DNA of 64,000 bases, from positions 2,170,001-2,234,000 of the forward strand of contig OZ005707.1 in NCBI GenBank assembly GCA_963930775.1. Direction: 5' to 3'. The notes under the pieces were generated by a model, which did no database searches, had not been told where the DNA came from, and was given only the letters and a program-made list of their open reading frames with translations. Shown one piece after another: positions 46,101 through 57,430 of this stretch. Position numbers and translations under genes: made by a program. Every line of letters starts with the position of its first letter. Position 1 is the first letter of the stretch. This DNA is from Cliona cf. orientalis (lineage: Eukaryota > Porifera > Demospongiae > Clionaida > Clionaidae).

Positions 46101-49100
46101 CATGTACCCAAGTTGTTTTTTTTTTAGTTCTGACATTTGGATTTGCGCCAATTGAGTACTCTATAAGTGAAAATATAGGATCTCTAGACCTTGGTGTCTT
46201 CTTCGTAAGTGGCAATCCTGGACAGTTTGTGCCACATCTGAATGCGTCTGCTGCTGACAGATCTGCCACTGGTATATTATATTGAATTAGTTTACACGAT
46301 TGTAGTAATACTACTATGTGATGTAAATACCCTAACTCACAGGCAGTGGCAGTGGTGGTGAAGCAGACTACACTTCTGTCATGGACCAGACTATCTCTTT
46401 CACATCTGGTAATAGAATGCAGGATCTCACTGTTCAGATACTATCAGATGACTTCACTGAATTCAATGAGACTTTCATGGCTGTGTTATCATTGGTATTT
46501 CTTGCTGATACTGCTGGTGGAGCAGCTATTGAGCTAACAGATCAGGAGAGAGCTAGTCTGATTGTAAACCCAGATATGGCCATCGTTAACATCCTGGATG
46601 ATGATGGCAAGTGATTTCACTCATACGCTTTGTATTAGTTACAGTGATGTTTTTCTCAACAGAGGCTACTATTGGATTTGTGGGTACTAATCTGAGCATT
46701 TCTGAGAATGGAGGAGAGCTTGAGTTTGAGATTGCAGTTCTTGATGGAACTCTGCGTTTTGATGTGCTTGTTAACTTTGCTACTGATTATGGACCTGCCT
46801 TAGGTATAGAACACTGCATTCATTCGCGATTGCAACTTTTGCATTTAGAATCCACTTTATTTATCTGCAGCTGGGTTAGACTATGAAGCAACCTCCACAT
46901 CTCTAACTTTCAATGATCAATTGAGACAGTCTGTTTTTGTTCCTATCATCAATGACACTCTTTTTGAAGATCCTGAAAACTTCTTTGGGCGTCTAAGTGC
47001 TGGCGGTGTTCTTCCACCAAATGTTCGCTTGGCTCCTATTGAAGCTATTGCCACCATTATTGATGATGAAGGTGAGTTGAACAACAATGTATTAAACCAT
47101 GTTAGCATAATTTGTGAAATACAGGTATTATCATTGGGTTTGATTCTGTTAATTACAATGCAAGTGAACCTGATGGTGTTGTAACTATGAGAGTGAGGCT
47201 TTTGGAAGGAAGCATTAGTCCTGGAAAAAATATCCTAGTCTGGCTCACCACAGCTGATGGCTCAGCTCAGGGTAAGCTCCTGAGATAAGTGTTAATTAAT
47301 CAGTTCATTATCATCCACCTCCCCCAATATTGGCCCACAGCACCTTCGGATTATGCTGCCATTTCTCAAGTTCTGACCTTCTCGAGTTCCGTGAATCTTC
47401 AAACTGTAAATGTAAACATTGAAGACGATGATCTCCTGGAGACTGATGAAATGTTCAGTGCATTGCTTGCTCTAGAGAATCCTGATACTGATAGTCGCAT
47501 TCAACTTCAACCTGATTTAGTGGACATTATAATTCTTGATGAAGATGGTAAGTGTTTAACTATAATACTAACTACGATCAAGAATCTTCACATTAAGTGT
47601 CCTTGTTCATGCAAAAATGAGGTGGCATCTGTAGCTGCAGCAGAGTTTTCATTCAGAATCTCATACAGCAGTAGCTCTTCCTATGCTCCTAGGTCTTAGA
47701 TCAATCTACATAATTAAAGCTAGCAAGCTTAAGGTACTTTCAATTATTATTATTATGCTGCCACTTGCAACCACTAGCTAGTCTGCTGGCTCATGGACAA
47801 ATCAGGGTGCTAGCCTTCATTGCATGCTATCTCCCTGCAGTAACATTGATCGGATTCAACACTGACAGCATTTCTCTAACTTCTCCCGAGTCCAATGGAA
47901 CTGTGGCATTGGTTGTAAGTGTCTTCAACAATATGACAATAGGTGAAGGATACACTATTCAAGTCAGAATCACTACAGCTGATAACTCAGCTAATGGTAG
48001 CTATATGCTAATGTAAAATTTGATTTCACGTACTTGCCTGCAGCTCCAGTGGATTACATTCCCATTTCAGAAAATATAACTTTCTCTAGTTCTTCAACAA
48101 CTCAAACTGTGCATGTATCAATAGTAAATGATGCACTCTTAGAGACTGATGAAGTATTTACAGCCTCTCTTTCACTGGAGGATGAGACTGATCTTGGTCT
48201 TATTCAGCTCAACCCTACCTCTGCTTCTATCACTATTGTTGATGATGATGGTAATGAGTCATTAGTGCAATACCTTATGTGATCACAGTAGTACTATTCC
48301 ATCAGATGCTGTGATTGGTTTTATACCTCCTGCTTACTCTGTTGCTGAGGGAATTGATCAATTTGCCAACCTTACTGTTCAATTGGTCTCTGGCCAGCTT
48401 GGACGTGACGTGATAGTGAACTTTGACACACAGAGTGGATCTGCAATAGGTATTTCTTTTAAACATTAATTTTACATGATGGAGATTACTGCATCATAGT
48501 AATTTTAGATGGCTTAGATTATTTAGCCGTTCGAAGTCGGTCACTATCATTTGGTCCCAGTGTGAGCTCTCACATAGTCCACATTGGAATATTCGATGAT
48601 GTCAGATTTGAAGAGGATATTGAAAACTTCACTGCCACTCTCTCCACTGACAATATTATTCCAAGACTTCATCTTGATGTTCAATTGGCTACCGTGGACA
48701 TCACTGACAATGAGAGTGAGTCTGTAATATTTCACACACATGATTGATTATCAGCTCTTTGAGAGTGGGTCTATGTTCATATAATTTTATTCCAGTTGTC
48801 AGAATTGGATTTCAAAGTGCACGGTACAATGTGAGTGAAGCCAGTACTATAGCTACAGTCATTACTATAGAAGCTTCGGGAGGCTTACTAGAGAGAGAAA
48901 TAATTGTCACCCTCTCCACTAATGACTCAACTGCTACAGGTAGCTACCTATTTTCATCACTATTACACAGATCTGAAATGATTTTTCCCTATTTCAGCCG
49001 AAGAGGACTATGTGGGTCTCAGTTACCATCTGACGTTTGACTCCTCAAATACCGTCAGTGTTGTACCCCTGACAATTATTGACGATGAAGCTGATGAAAA

Positions 49101-51053
49101 CATGGAAGCCATGTCAGCTTCTCTCTCCTTCCCTGGTTTAGCAACAGAGAGAGTGTTACTGGAGCCAAATACTACTGTGGTTCAAATTCGATGGTGAGAA
49201 TGAAACACCATAGCTATCCATTTTCTGATATTATTAACTGGCTTTGACCTTCAATATCAGATGCTGATATTGGATTTATTTCCTCACACTTCACTGTGAG
49301 AGAAAGTGACAGTGAGGTCAACATCCAAGTGGGAGTGCTATCAGGCTTACTACAGAAGGAAGTAACGATAAAATTCTCTGTCGCTGAATTGAATGCTATT
49401 AGTAAGTCATACCTATTTCACAATATTATTATTATTTAATAAGGTTCTTTTTTATACAGCTGGAGAAGACTACCATGAGCCACTATCACTTAAACTAACT
49501 CTAGATTCCACTACAAGTGCTCAGATTAATATTCCAATCGTAAATGATGACATATTTGAATTAACTGAATCCTTTCTCGTGGATCTATCACTGATTGGAG
49601 GATCATCATCTCATAACTCCACTGGAGTTCTCATCTTAGATGATGATGGTACTGCATATGAATGTCAGATACACAATGTCCAATTTATTTTACTGTAGAG
49701 CTTGTGTTTGGATTCAGTCCTTCAAAGTATGAGATACATGAGGGTGATGGATCTGTCATAATTAAAGTGATCTTTTTTCAAGGAATTCCTGGCGACTATC
49801 AGCCTGTAGTTCTCATGTCAATACACAATGGGACAGCAACAGGTTAGAAGATTTTTACAGAATATAATAAAGTAAATGACTTCTTTACTTCAGAAGGTGA
49901 AGACTTTGGTGGCATAGCATCTTCAGAAGTCACTTTTACTGCTGGAAACCGTGTCAATAGTGTGACCATAACCATCATGCCCAATAAATCCACTGAGAGT
50001 GCTGAAGAGTTCACCATCACACTGGACAAGATCATCTTACTCAACAGACTGAATCTCTCAGAAGAAGAAAGAGCTCGCCTCGTACTGAACCCTGGAATAG
50101 CAGTTATCAAAATCATAGATGATGATGGTATGTTCAAAGAATGATATTGGCCATGATTTATTTTACAGATTAGTCTTAACACTCTGGCAGTGGCTGCGAT
50201 TGGTTTCTTCAACACTAATCTCACCATCTTTGAAGGAGGTGAAGTTAATTTCACCATTGGAGTTCTGCAGGGATATTTAGACACAATGGTGACCATTTTG
50301 TTTACAGCAGAAGCATCAAGCGCACAAGGTAACCAACCGACTAAAATTAATAATACAGTACAGCGCATAAAAATTTTATGTCCACTTTTAGCTGGCTTGG
50401 ACTATACTGAGACCTCTAAGCTACTTAATTTCACTGGAGACTCTATGCATGTGGTATCCATCCAAATCATTGATGATGGAAACCCTGAGCCTTCAGAGAC
50501 ATTCCTAGGCCAGTTAAGCAGTGCTGATGGAGTGATAATTCCACCAAATGTTCTTCTCCAACCCAATCGAGCCACTGCCACTATCATCAATGAAAATGGT
50601 ACGCTTATAGAACTATATAATAATATTATTATGTGTGACTCAAATAATTTATTATTCTGTACAGATCTCCCTACTGATTCTGCAGAGAATCGTAGCACCA
50701 TCGATATCACCGTGCTAATTGTGGGGCTGGTATCCACTTTAGTAATTTTTATCCTGCTTTAAGTTACAGTTTTTATAATAGTGGTGTGCTTTGTATTTAA
50801 GAAGAAGAGGAGAAAGAGCCTACATCTGCAAGAGCATATGTATGAGTCGGTCTCGCAGCCACCAGGCACACTTGTCACCTTCTCAGAACCATCAAAGCTC
50901 GACACTGACTCTTTGTATGACGAAGTCACGAAGACAAGTTCTTGTAGCACTGCCACTCAGTTTGAGCTGACAGATAATAAAGCTTATTGTAGTAGCTCCT
51001 CCAAGCTACCTGCAGAGGAGGATGAGGCAGCCCCAGGCACAGACCCAGAGTGA
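43101..51053 (+). CDS. Locus E: Calx-beta repeat receptor, most complete member, stop in TM
   Basis: Thirty exons: 43101-43137 (signal), 43249-43413 (cysteine), 43471-43608, 43660-43878, 44021-44239, 44297-44521, 44577-45053, 45120-45269, 45328-45561, 45633-45773, 45840-46052, 46128-46271, 46343-46606, 46663-46803, 46871-47071, 47125-47271, 47341-47547, 47841-47996, 48044-48250, 48306-48449, 48509-48715, 48796-48939, 48998-49193, 49261-49401, 49460-49648, 49699-49842, 49894-50127, 50191-50328, 50392-50598 and 50665-51053; about 1,900 residues and 14 Calx-beta units. 46606 uses a GC donor (GCAAGT). Problems: weak GTTAAC first donor; exon 48998-49193 is 196 nt and ends QIRW instead of I-DDDG, shifting phase; TAA at 50760-50762. 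Domain-like second halves end TITILDDDG or similar. It would be a surface or, as written, secreted or short-anchored receptor. Confidence 0.7.
50665..51053 (+). CDS. Locus E transmembrane and tail exon with in-frame TAA
   Basis: Frame: DLPTDSAENRSTIDITVLIV, GLVSTLVIFILL, TAA (50760-50762), VTVFIIVVCFVFKKKRRKS, then EHMYESVS, SLYDEVT, DNKAYCSS and an acidic end EEDEAAPGTDPE. The same frame continues across the stop, so only one codon separates an intact helix and tail. An intron explanation would need a 34-nt intron. The stop leaves a shortened hydrophobic C-terminus. Confidence 0.8.
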
Positions 51054-51242
51054 ACTCAAAAAGTTTGATATTAAATTTTAATTTAGACTTGTTTGTATTT
51101 ATAGCTATACTAGCACTAGCTTAAGCTTGTAAATAGAAAAACGATGATTGTAGTAGTCTAGTTTATTGTAGTCTCACCAAACACTTCCACAGAGTAGAAT
51201 TAGCTTTGCCTTGTTCACTATCAAAATTACCACGCCCTGCAT
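51054..51242. other. Locus E 3' flank, duplicated with locus A 3' flank
   Basis: TAGCTTAAGCTTGTAAATAG and TTTATTGTAGTCTCACCAAA correspond to 23490-23510 and 24095-24115. There is no gene here, but it proves that the receptor end and four-helix gene were copied together. Confidence 0.6.
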
Positions 51243-51273
51243 TGCGCATGCGCAAATATTTTACACACTGAGA

Positions 51274-51668
51274 AAGATGGTGGTGGGTCGGAGTGGCCTA
51301 TTTTCTTTGCATGGCCACGGCGCACGTCACAGATTTCAAGGTTCCCATTCTATTCGTCTACTTCGATGTGCCATCGACGTTCTACCAGAACAAGATCATC
51401 TTGCCTCACCTACGCCACTCTCTTCGCGTTCGCCGCCACGTACGGGAACACTGCCCCCGCAGCCATCTCTATGTTCACTACGGCACTCGGCCTCGCGCAC
51501 GTCAACATGTCGGCAGCCCTTCGCACAGAGATGAAGAAACGCGACAAAGACTCGGAGCTGAAGCCAGGTCTCGTCTGGTACAGGAGGGATACGCTGGCCT
51601 ACTGGGCGCAGACCGTGGTGATCGCCGGATATGCGGCTGTCCTGGCAGCGCTCTACTACTACTACTGA
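51274..51668 (+). pseudogene. Broken copy of the four-helix membrane protein gene
   Basis: Nucleotide identity to 24209-24625 is high, but about 21 bases encoding TMEAALL are missing near 51280. Eight bases (TCCTTCAC in the intact copy) are missing near 51400, which shifts the frame before helix 2. The downstream half (TLFAFAATYGNTAPAAISMF.. to LYYYY) remains open in its original frame. The NRF1-type motif upstream is kept. Confidence 0.85.
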
Positions 51669-51756
51669 ATATCTCCATCACAACTCCATGATGCAAATTT
51701 TAAAATAGATAATGTCTAGAATATTTACTTGAGGTATACCCCTACCGCGCACAATT

Positions 51757-51768
51757 TGCGCATGCGCA
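51757..51768. promoter_or_regulatory. NRF1-type palindrome, copy before the second locus B start
   Basis: TGCGCATGCGCA at the position equivalent to 24729-24740. A further copy of this local segment, with the same palindrome, lies at 52190-52201. Confidence 0.45.
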
Positions 51769-51898
51769 ATATAACTTGCGAAACATTAATTATTTTTGTG
51801 GTTTATTAGACGATTAGCTCCTCCTACAACAACAATTAAACATGTGGCTAGGCCATCAGCTGGTCTTGCTTTGCTATTGGGCATCGTAAACGTGAAGC

Positions 51899-52135
51899 AT
51901 GATGCTGGCTCTACCGACATTACTGCTCACGCTGGCAACAGCATTAGCCATCGTTCACGGCCAGTCACCAGGTAAAATTATTCCAAGTAGTCTAAATATG
52001 ATAATTGTCAGGATAGATATTATTCTTCCATCCATGGTTCTTCCTGCTATTAATAGCATGCTACTCGTCCCTGGATTGCCATGGTGACGTGCTAAACGTG
52101 GTGGTGCCGGAGAAGGCAGATGCTTCAGTGTTCCC
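51899..52135 (+). pseudogene. Truncated duplicate of the locus B 5' end
   Basis: Signal exon 51899-51971 is identical in protein to 24867-24939 (MMLALPTLLL..). The cysteine-module exon begins at about 52062 (CATGCTACTCGTCCCTGG), but homology stops abruptly at about 52135 (GATGCTTCAGTGTTC, then unrelated DNA). No IgGFc-binding sequence follows. Confidence 0.85.
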
Positions 52136-52849
52136 ATCAATAACAATGTATGCCCATGTATATTGAACCTTGAGCTACCATGCATAGTTTGCGCATGCGC
52201 AATGCTATAACTTACAAAAACATTTAACTGGTTCGTTCGTCCATAGTTCAACCTTTCACCTTGTCTGGAGGTCATGCCGAGTCAGTTGCTAGGGTATGGT
52301 ATAGAACTGCCTTGGGGCATTCGTATTGCATGCACATGTACTTTATGCTGTTGACGCTGTGCATGCCCACGGCAAATACATGCCACTGACTCCAGCAGCA
52401 GCCAAGCTAGGGCCACTGCAGCCGCCACGCCCCTTTTACATCCTCATCTTGCTTGGAGGGACCCAAATTGGGGGGATTCATCACCCCAATCCATCCAATC
52501 TGACTCGACAATGGTCACACTGAGAATCTCCTAACCAATGTCACTGGTACTTAAAATTCTCAGTGGACAAGTAGGGAGGGAGGGTGGGAGATGCTCCTTT
52601 TTCTCGTATACCATCCGTTGCTAAGTAGACTGTTCAGACTGCCGTTTGTATTTACCAACACTCCTTTTATACCCCTAAGTACCATAGCAACCTGCTAAAT
52701 TCCACCAATCACGTCGACCGATTACCATCACACCTATGATACCTTTGCTGGTGGCGCTGCGCTAGGCTAGCACGCCCCACCCCTTCACAACTAGCTCGGC
52801 CTGCCTCCCAGTTAACTTGGTTTAACTGCGTTAAACCTCATTTAACCCT
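52136..52849. other. No gene recognised; third copy of a promoter segment
   Basis: Beyond 52160-52230 (a copy of the GCGCATGCGC-containing upstream segment) I see no exon. Inverted words such as TGAGAATCTCCTAACCAATG and GTACTTAAAATTCTCAGTG near 52520-52565 suggest another decayed repeat. Confidence 0.4.
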
Positions 52850-53110
52850 CGGCGCATGCGCGAGGGTTACTGTAGTCGTTCTGTGTGTCTGTCTGTCTGT
52901 TACCACGCTACTTGAACTGCTACATACCTCGTTTGCGAGTCCAAATTGCGATGTTATAAGGTTCCTTATGGCATTCCAAACTCATGATTTGTGTGGATTT
53001 CGTAGAGAACGCTTTGTTCGCTAGTTTTGGAGTCATTTGCTGATTCCCTAGTAAGTTTCTTGACTTCTCCGGGTGTGTCGCGCTATATACGGCATAGGCC
53101 TAATAGTTAT
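52850..53110 (-). repeat. Dispersed repeat family 1, copy 3 (inverted)
   Basis: It starts CGGCGCATGCGCGAGGGTTA, then TGTCTGTCTGTCTGTTACCA, TACCTCGTTTGCGAGTC and TTATGGCATTCCAAA. It is the reverse complement of 5325-5755, and GCATGCGCGAGGGTTATGA near 53113 adds a second end. Confidence 0.75.
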
Positions 53111-54749
53111 ACGCATGCGCGAGGGTTATGAAGGCGGGGTCAGGGGACATATGGATGAGAGGTATTAAGTTGGCAAAAAACAGCAACTAGCAGCGTTGAG
53201 CTGGGTTGGCTGAGTGGACTAGGGTTGGTGCTGGTAGCGTGTCCAAAGAATTTCGAAAAGTTCTGAAAACTGGTACAAGGATGCTACAGGCATGAAGAGC
53301 AACCTTAGAGCAGCCGAACAATATGCATATTGCTGGGGATTTACTCCGTTTTCTACAACCTTTTGAAGTTACTCACTACTGTCTCTCTTTTTGCTCCTTG
53401 CATAGTACTACAGACATGGCACCATACAAACTATGGGCCACCAAGGGTCCCCAGAAAATCTACAATATCTCAGCTCTGGTTAGGAGTTCAATCGCGAAAC
53501 AAATTGCACCAGATAGCTCACAGAATGAGCTATCAATTGACCTCTTAACCATGTAAATTGGTTGCACAGAAGCGCCGCTAGCTTCATTTTTGTTTGTATT
53601 AAGTTTATATGGAGAAAGTGGTTTGGATGGGTATGCCATATTGCCTTGGCAAGTTGCAATGGTTTCATTTACGATTGTGTTACAAATACTGTTGGATAGT
53701 ACTTGCAAATAGCATGATAGTGGGACTTCAATGCTGCTTTAGGTTACTGCTGAACCTGGGGCCTCTATCTTTAGAGCCCAGCAGAGTGAGTTTCTTTCCA
53801 CAATACCAAGCTATAACTATTTCTGTATCACTAAATCTGAATGAAATTACCTAAAAAGTATATTCCACAAAAACGTAGGCCATCAACGACTTGCAATGAT
53901 GCATATTATTGAAATCAGCACTAGAAAAAACCTATATGTCACAGTAAGGACCACTAAAAGTTTTGGAGGTAATGAATACTCACAAACCTCGGCAGAAACA
54001 GCAGAAATAAGTGCCAGAAAAATTATGTATTGATGTTGCTTACCATCAAATCCAGAAAGTACAGCAAAAGAGCTGCCGATTGACATGCGAAGCATGGAAA
54101 ACGGTCGAGAATTGGCTTGTGGATATGAAAATTTGTAATGTCACTTTATGGTGCCGCGTTTAGATAGAGTTAACGTGTAAAAAACAAGCGACGCATTTTT
54201 GCGGGTTATAATTGTCCTTTGGACTCGCTAGTGCTGGTGGAGAGGTGGTCATGGGTTCGAATCCCGCTAATTTTTTTTTTTCTTCCACTTCGGCAAAAAT
54301 TTTCTAAGCTTTTTTGGTGGGCTAGTTTGCCGGTACTCAAAGCACTAAATTTTAGACACAACCTAATAATATTATACAATCATCTTTATAGCTACCTGCG
54401 TAGTATAATACTTATCATTACTATAAATCTGACAGCGCCGAGGGTTTAGCACCAATGGTGTTCATATTAACCGGTACGTGCTTCTAGCACATGAAAGTCA
54501 ACAAAACAAGAAATCATCAGATCCTTTCCTTCACTTGCAATTGCCATTGTTGTGTGATATACAATTGTTTTCATATTACAGATCAATAACACAATACTGC
54601 TATCCATAAATTAAATTTGAGTTCCGAAAAAACATGTTTAAGATTATTATAAGTCACGTATTTTTCATAACTTAGAGTAGATGATGCCAAGTATAGAAAG
54701 CAGTATTGTACTTATCGATCAATACTACAGAAACAATCACTATCATGTA
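53111..54749. other. tRNA-like SINE pieces; no protein gene recognised
   Basis: TGGCTGAGTGGAC near 53208 matches a pol III A box. GGTTCGAATCCCGC near 54247 matches a B box and is followed by T-runs and TTTTCTAAGC, as in the SINE at 58666. They are 1 kb apart, so they may be one element split by insertion or two fragments. The frames at 53323-53854 have no recognisable domain. Confidence 0.45.
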
Positions 54750-55140
54750 ACTAGAGCTCTATAGAGCACATACCCCGCGCGCTGCAGCGTTGATGTCAGA
54801 GCATATATCTGTGGTCAGAGAGCTCGCAGCCTGTTGACGACCTTTACCGACACATTGTGTCGGGTTGTGCGCATGAGCAGAGAGCACATGGTGGGTAGTG
54901 TACATATAGGCGTGGCCAAAAAAACGCAGTATTTGCAACGCTCGTGGGCCTTGCCAAACGATTCGAAGCATACTGAAGCCAGTTTTTCGGCGATATTTAC
55001 GGATACGTTGCATTTATGAGTCGCTCAGATGCCTAGATCTCCAGATCTGGCGATTTTTGTGCTAACGACAGACAGACAGACGACAGACAGACGACAGACA
55101 AAACCGATCACATTACCCCTTGCGCATGCGCGCGGGGTAA
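54750..55140. mobile_element. Terminal-repeat element family 2, copy 1
   Basis: It begins CTAGAGCTCTATAGAGCACA and TACCCCGCGCGC and ends CCCCTTGCGCATGCGCGCGG GGTA, giving inverted TACCCCGCGCGC termini. (CAGA)n-like tracts lie near 55070-55100. The copies at 57091 and 57431 share its order. It has no coding capacity. Confidence 0.75.
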
Positions 55141-55625
55141 CTATATTATGGTAGGTACATATACAAATTAAAGAATAATAATAATATTATTATGGTGATT
55201 TCTTATCATGCAGCATTAGCTAAATTTTGTTGATTCACATGTGACTAGAAGTGAGTGCAACTGAGACAACCCAGCCATGTTAAGTTAATATCACCCAATA
55301 GTTTGCAGTTACCACAGCAATATTATAATTATTTTCAACCCCATATTGAGGGATATATAGTTAGAGGTGATAGAGGGTCATAATGTGAAACAGTACCATC
55401 TTAAATTTAAGTCTGTCTTTGCAGCACGATTGTGATCATTCGCCCATGCCACCACACCCCTTGAAAGTCATTGGAAACAAAATTAATTCTTGAGGTCGGT
55501 TTCCAATTTTAGCGATCTAAAGACAGTAAATGCATGAAGCACTACTAACAAGATAATATTATTAAATCCAAGTATTATTATTAGTACAGGATACACGCCA
55601 ACAACTATAATTATTCAAGTTGGAG
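55141..55625. other. No gene recognised
   Basis: AT-rich spacer between a family 2 element and the minus-strand Ig locus. I see no exon or motif I can support. Confidence 0.4.
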
Positions 55626-56283
55626 TCATTTATCCATTACGAGTAATACATCCTTTAAAGCAGTTGGCAATGTTATTATCATCAAGGTACACATGGCATA
55701 TTTAGGGTTATAATCACACGAGCTGCGTGGTTTCTCCTCCTTCTCTCCACACACTGGATCATCTAGTGAAGAGATAGCAGTGGGGCAGCTGCTATCAACT
55801 CGTATGAAGTTTCCACCCACTTCAATCAGTGGTCCAGTGCTGACCCAGTCCTGAATGAAATTGACAATCTGGGTGCCGTTAAAGTTGTGCGTGCCAAGGA
55901 GAGAACTTCGATAGATCAAAAATTTGGCGGCAAGTCTTCACAAATGAATACGTCTTTGTTGAAGTTAGTGATGGGATAATGACATTTGCAATGATGCTTG
56001 ATAGCTGTAACAAGAGCGTCTTTGATAAAATCACTGTACAGCTTACGTTTATCAGAACTCAGAGTCTATATATGAATCAAGATATGAATGTAGAAGAAAA
56101 GGAATTTTATAAATCAGAGGCATATTATACATGTAGCTAGCTATACAGATAACGACTTACTTCACTGTACCACTGTTGACAGATGCCCACACTCTTCAGC
56201 CTCAACTGAAACACTCCATCAACTACAATTCATGGATGATTCCACATCAGGCAATTATTCTAATAGAGATATTAATATTTTAC

Positions 56284-56604
56284 CAATTGTGATGTTGGTA
56301 CTTGCGGATATTTCAGCCCCAAAATTTTCAAACCTCACTGTGCAGGTGTATTCACCAGAATCTGCTGAGTCAACAGAAGTTAGCGGACTACTTGATGATG
56401 TGTACAGTGTAAGAGATTCCATTTCAGGTCTGGTTGGTGAGGCCACAGCTGTTCCATCTGGCCCCTTCCACACTATCACCATGGACGTTGATAGTGGAGA
56501 GGTCACCACTGAGCTCATCTCCATAGTACAGGTCAAAGTAGGGGGATGTCCGTAAAATACATGGTTGGGTGAATCAGAATGAACACTCACGATAGGGTCA
56601 GGAA
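56284..56604 (-). CDS. Ig domain exon (best preserved)
   Basis: 321 nt, open, with an AG acceptor (TATATAG) before 56604 and a GTAAAA donor after 56284. Canonical Ig features: C in PTLTCTME, W in VIVWKGPDG and DSGEYTC, about 85 residues apart overall. Asn-x-Ser/Thr sites (STNIT) occur at the end. Confidence 0.75.
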
Positions 56605-56652
56605 CTATATAAACATAGATATCATTGACTCATTAAATATTAGTGAGCATAC

Positions 56653-56963
56653 CAATGTTCACACAGAGGGTTTGATTGGTGTTGATGGCATCACAACAGA
56701 ACTGTCCAGTTGGTGATTCAACGCCATTGGGTCGATTCAAGGATACCTCTCCATTAGCTCTTCTGGTTCTATAAAATGCTGTGGTTGAAGGAGTCCCTTG
56801 CACTAGTGCTCTGTTTGGTTGGTACCACTCCCCAAGTGCAGGGTACCCATGGCAGCAACGATGGCTGTCAGTGATGCACTGTAGAGCACCATTGGGATTG
56901 TCAGAAGAGTGACCAATGCTTTTGATATTAATGTTGCTGTTGTTAGTGCATGATGTGTAAACC
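56653..56963 (-). CDS. Sponge-type Ig-like exon with double cysteines
   Basis: Translation VYTSCTNNSNINIKSIG.. to ..QFCCDAINTNQTLCVNI has C-x(n)-LQC, RCC, a core W in GEWY and a terminal FCC/C pair. GTATGC donor after 56653. In my recollection this layout recurs in predicted sponge Ig receptors; I cannot verify that here. Confidence 0.6.
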
Positions 56964-57090
56964 TCTCAGTGCAAGATAAACACCTGAGGATCGGATTTAT
57001 GTAAGCGTGCAGCCGTGATTATCAAAACATTGTGAAAGCTATTTAAGATTAATAATTGTAAACATCTCACCAGTTGTGACTCTGACTGAA

Positions 57091-57430
57091 CTAGAGCTCT
57101 GTAGAGCACATACCCCGCGCGCTTTGCAATACTCTGCAATATTGCAACTTGGGCAAAGCTGTTTTATGACTTGACGACCCTTTTCAACACTGAGCTTGAG
57201 CATGCGCAGTTGCATCAGCATACTAAAAGAGTGGGTGTGGTCGACAAACCACAGGCATACAGAACAGAAAATGCACGATTTGTAGCACTAGTAAGCCTTT
57301 TTGAGCAATTCGAAGCGCGTACAAACCAGTTTTTCACCGATATCTATCGATTGGTTGTGCTTACAACACGCACAGACGCCTAGAACTCGAGATCTGGCGA
57401 TTTTCGTGCCGACGACAACAACAACTACAA
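57091..57430. mobile_element. Terminal-repeat element family 2, copy 2 (3' end missing)
   Basis: It starts CTAGAGCTCTGTAGAGCACA and shares GAGCATGCGCAGT, GTGGGTGTGGTCGA.AAACCAC and ATATCTATCGATTGGTTGTG with copy 3. It runs straight into copy 3 without its own GCGCGGGGTA end, so the two are in tandem. Confidence 0.75.

Noticed and set aside
49844-50368. 174-residue minus-strand frame
   Set aside because: Antisense shadow of two Calx-beta exons and an intron; no splice or domain support.
50728-50777. Intron removing the TAA in the locus E transmembrane helix
   Set aside because: The only GT..AG pair would give a 34-nt intron that also deletes half the helix; the frame continues cleanly across the stop instead.
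7650-51053. Sponge aggregation factor core gene
   Set aside because: Calx-beta repeats fit, but I found no Wreath or von Willebrand domain, and the family is membrane-anchored; called related in domain type only.
53323-53854. Frames of 77-82 residues near the SINE pieces
   Set aside because: No domain, no splice context, both strands open at once; not reported as genes.
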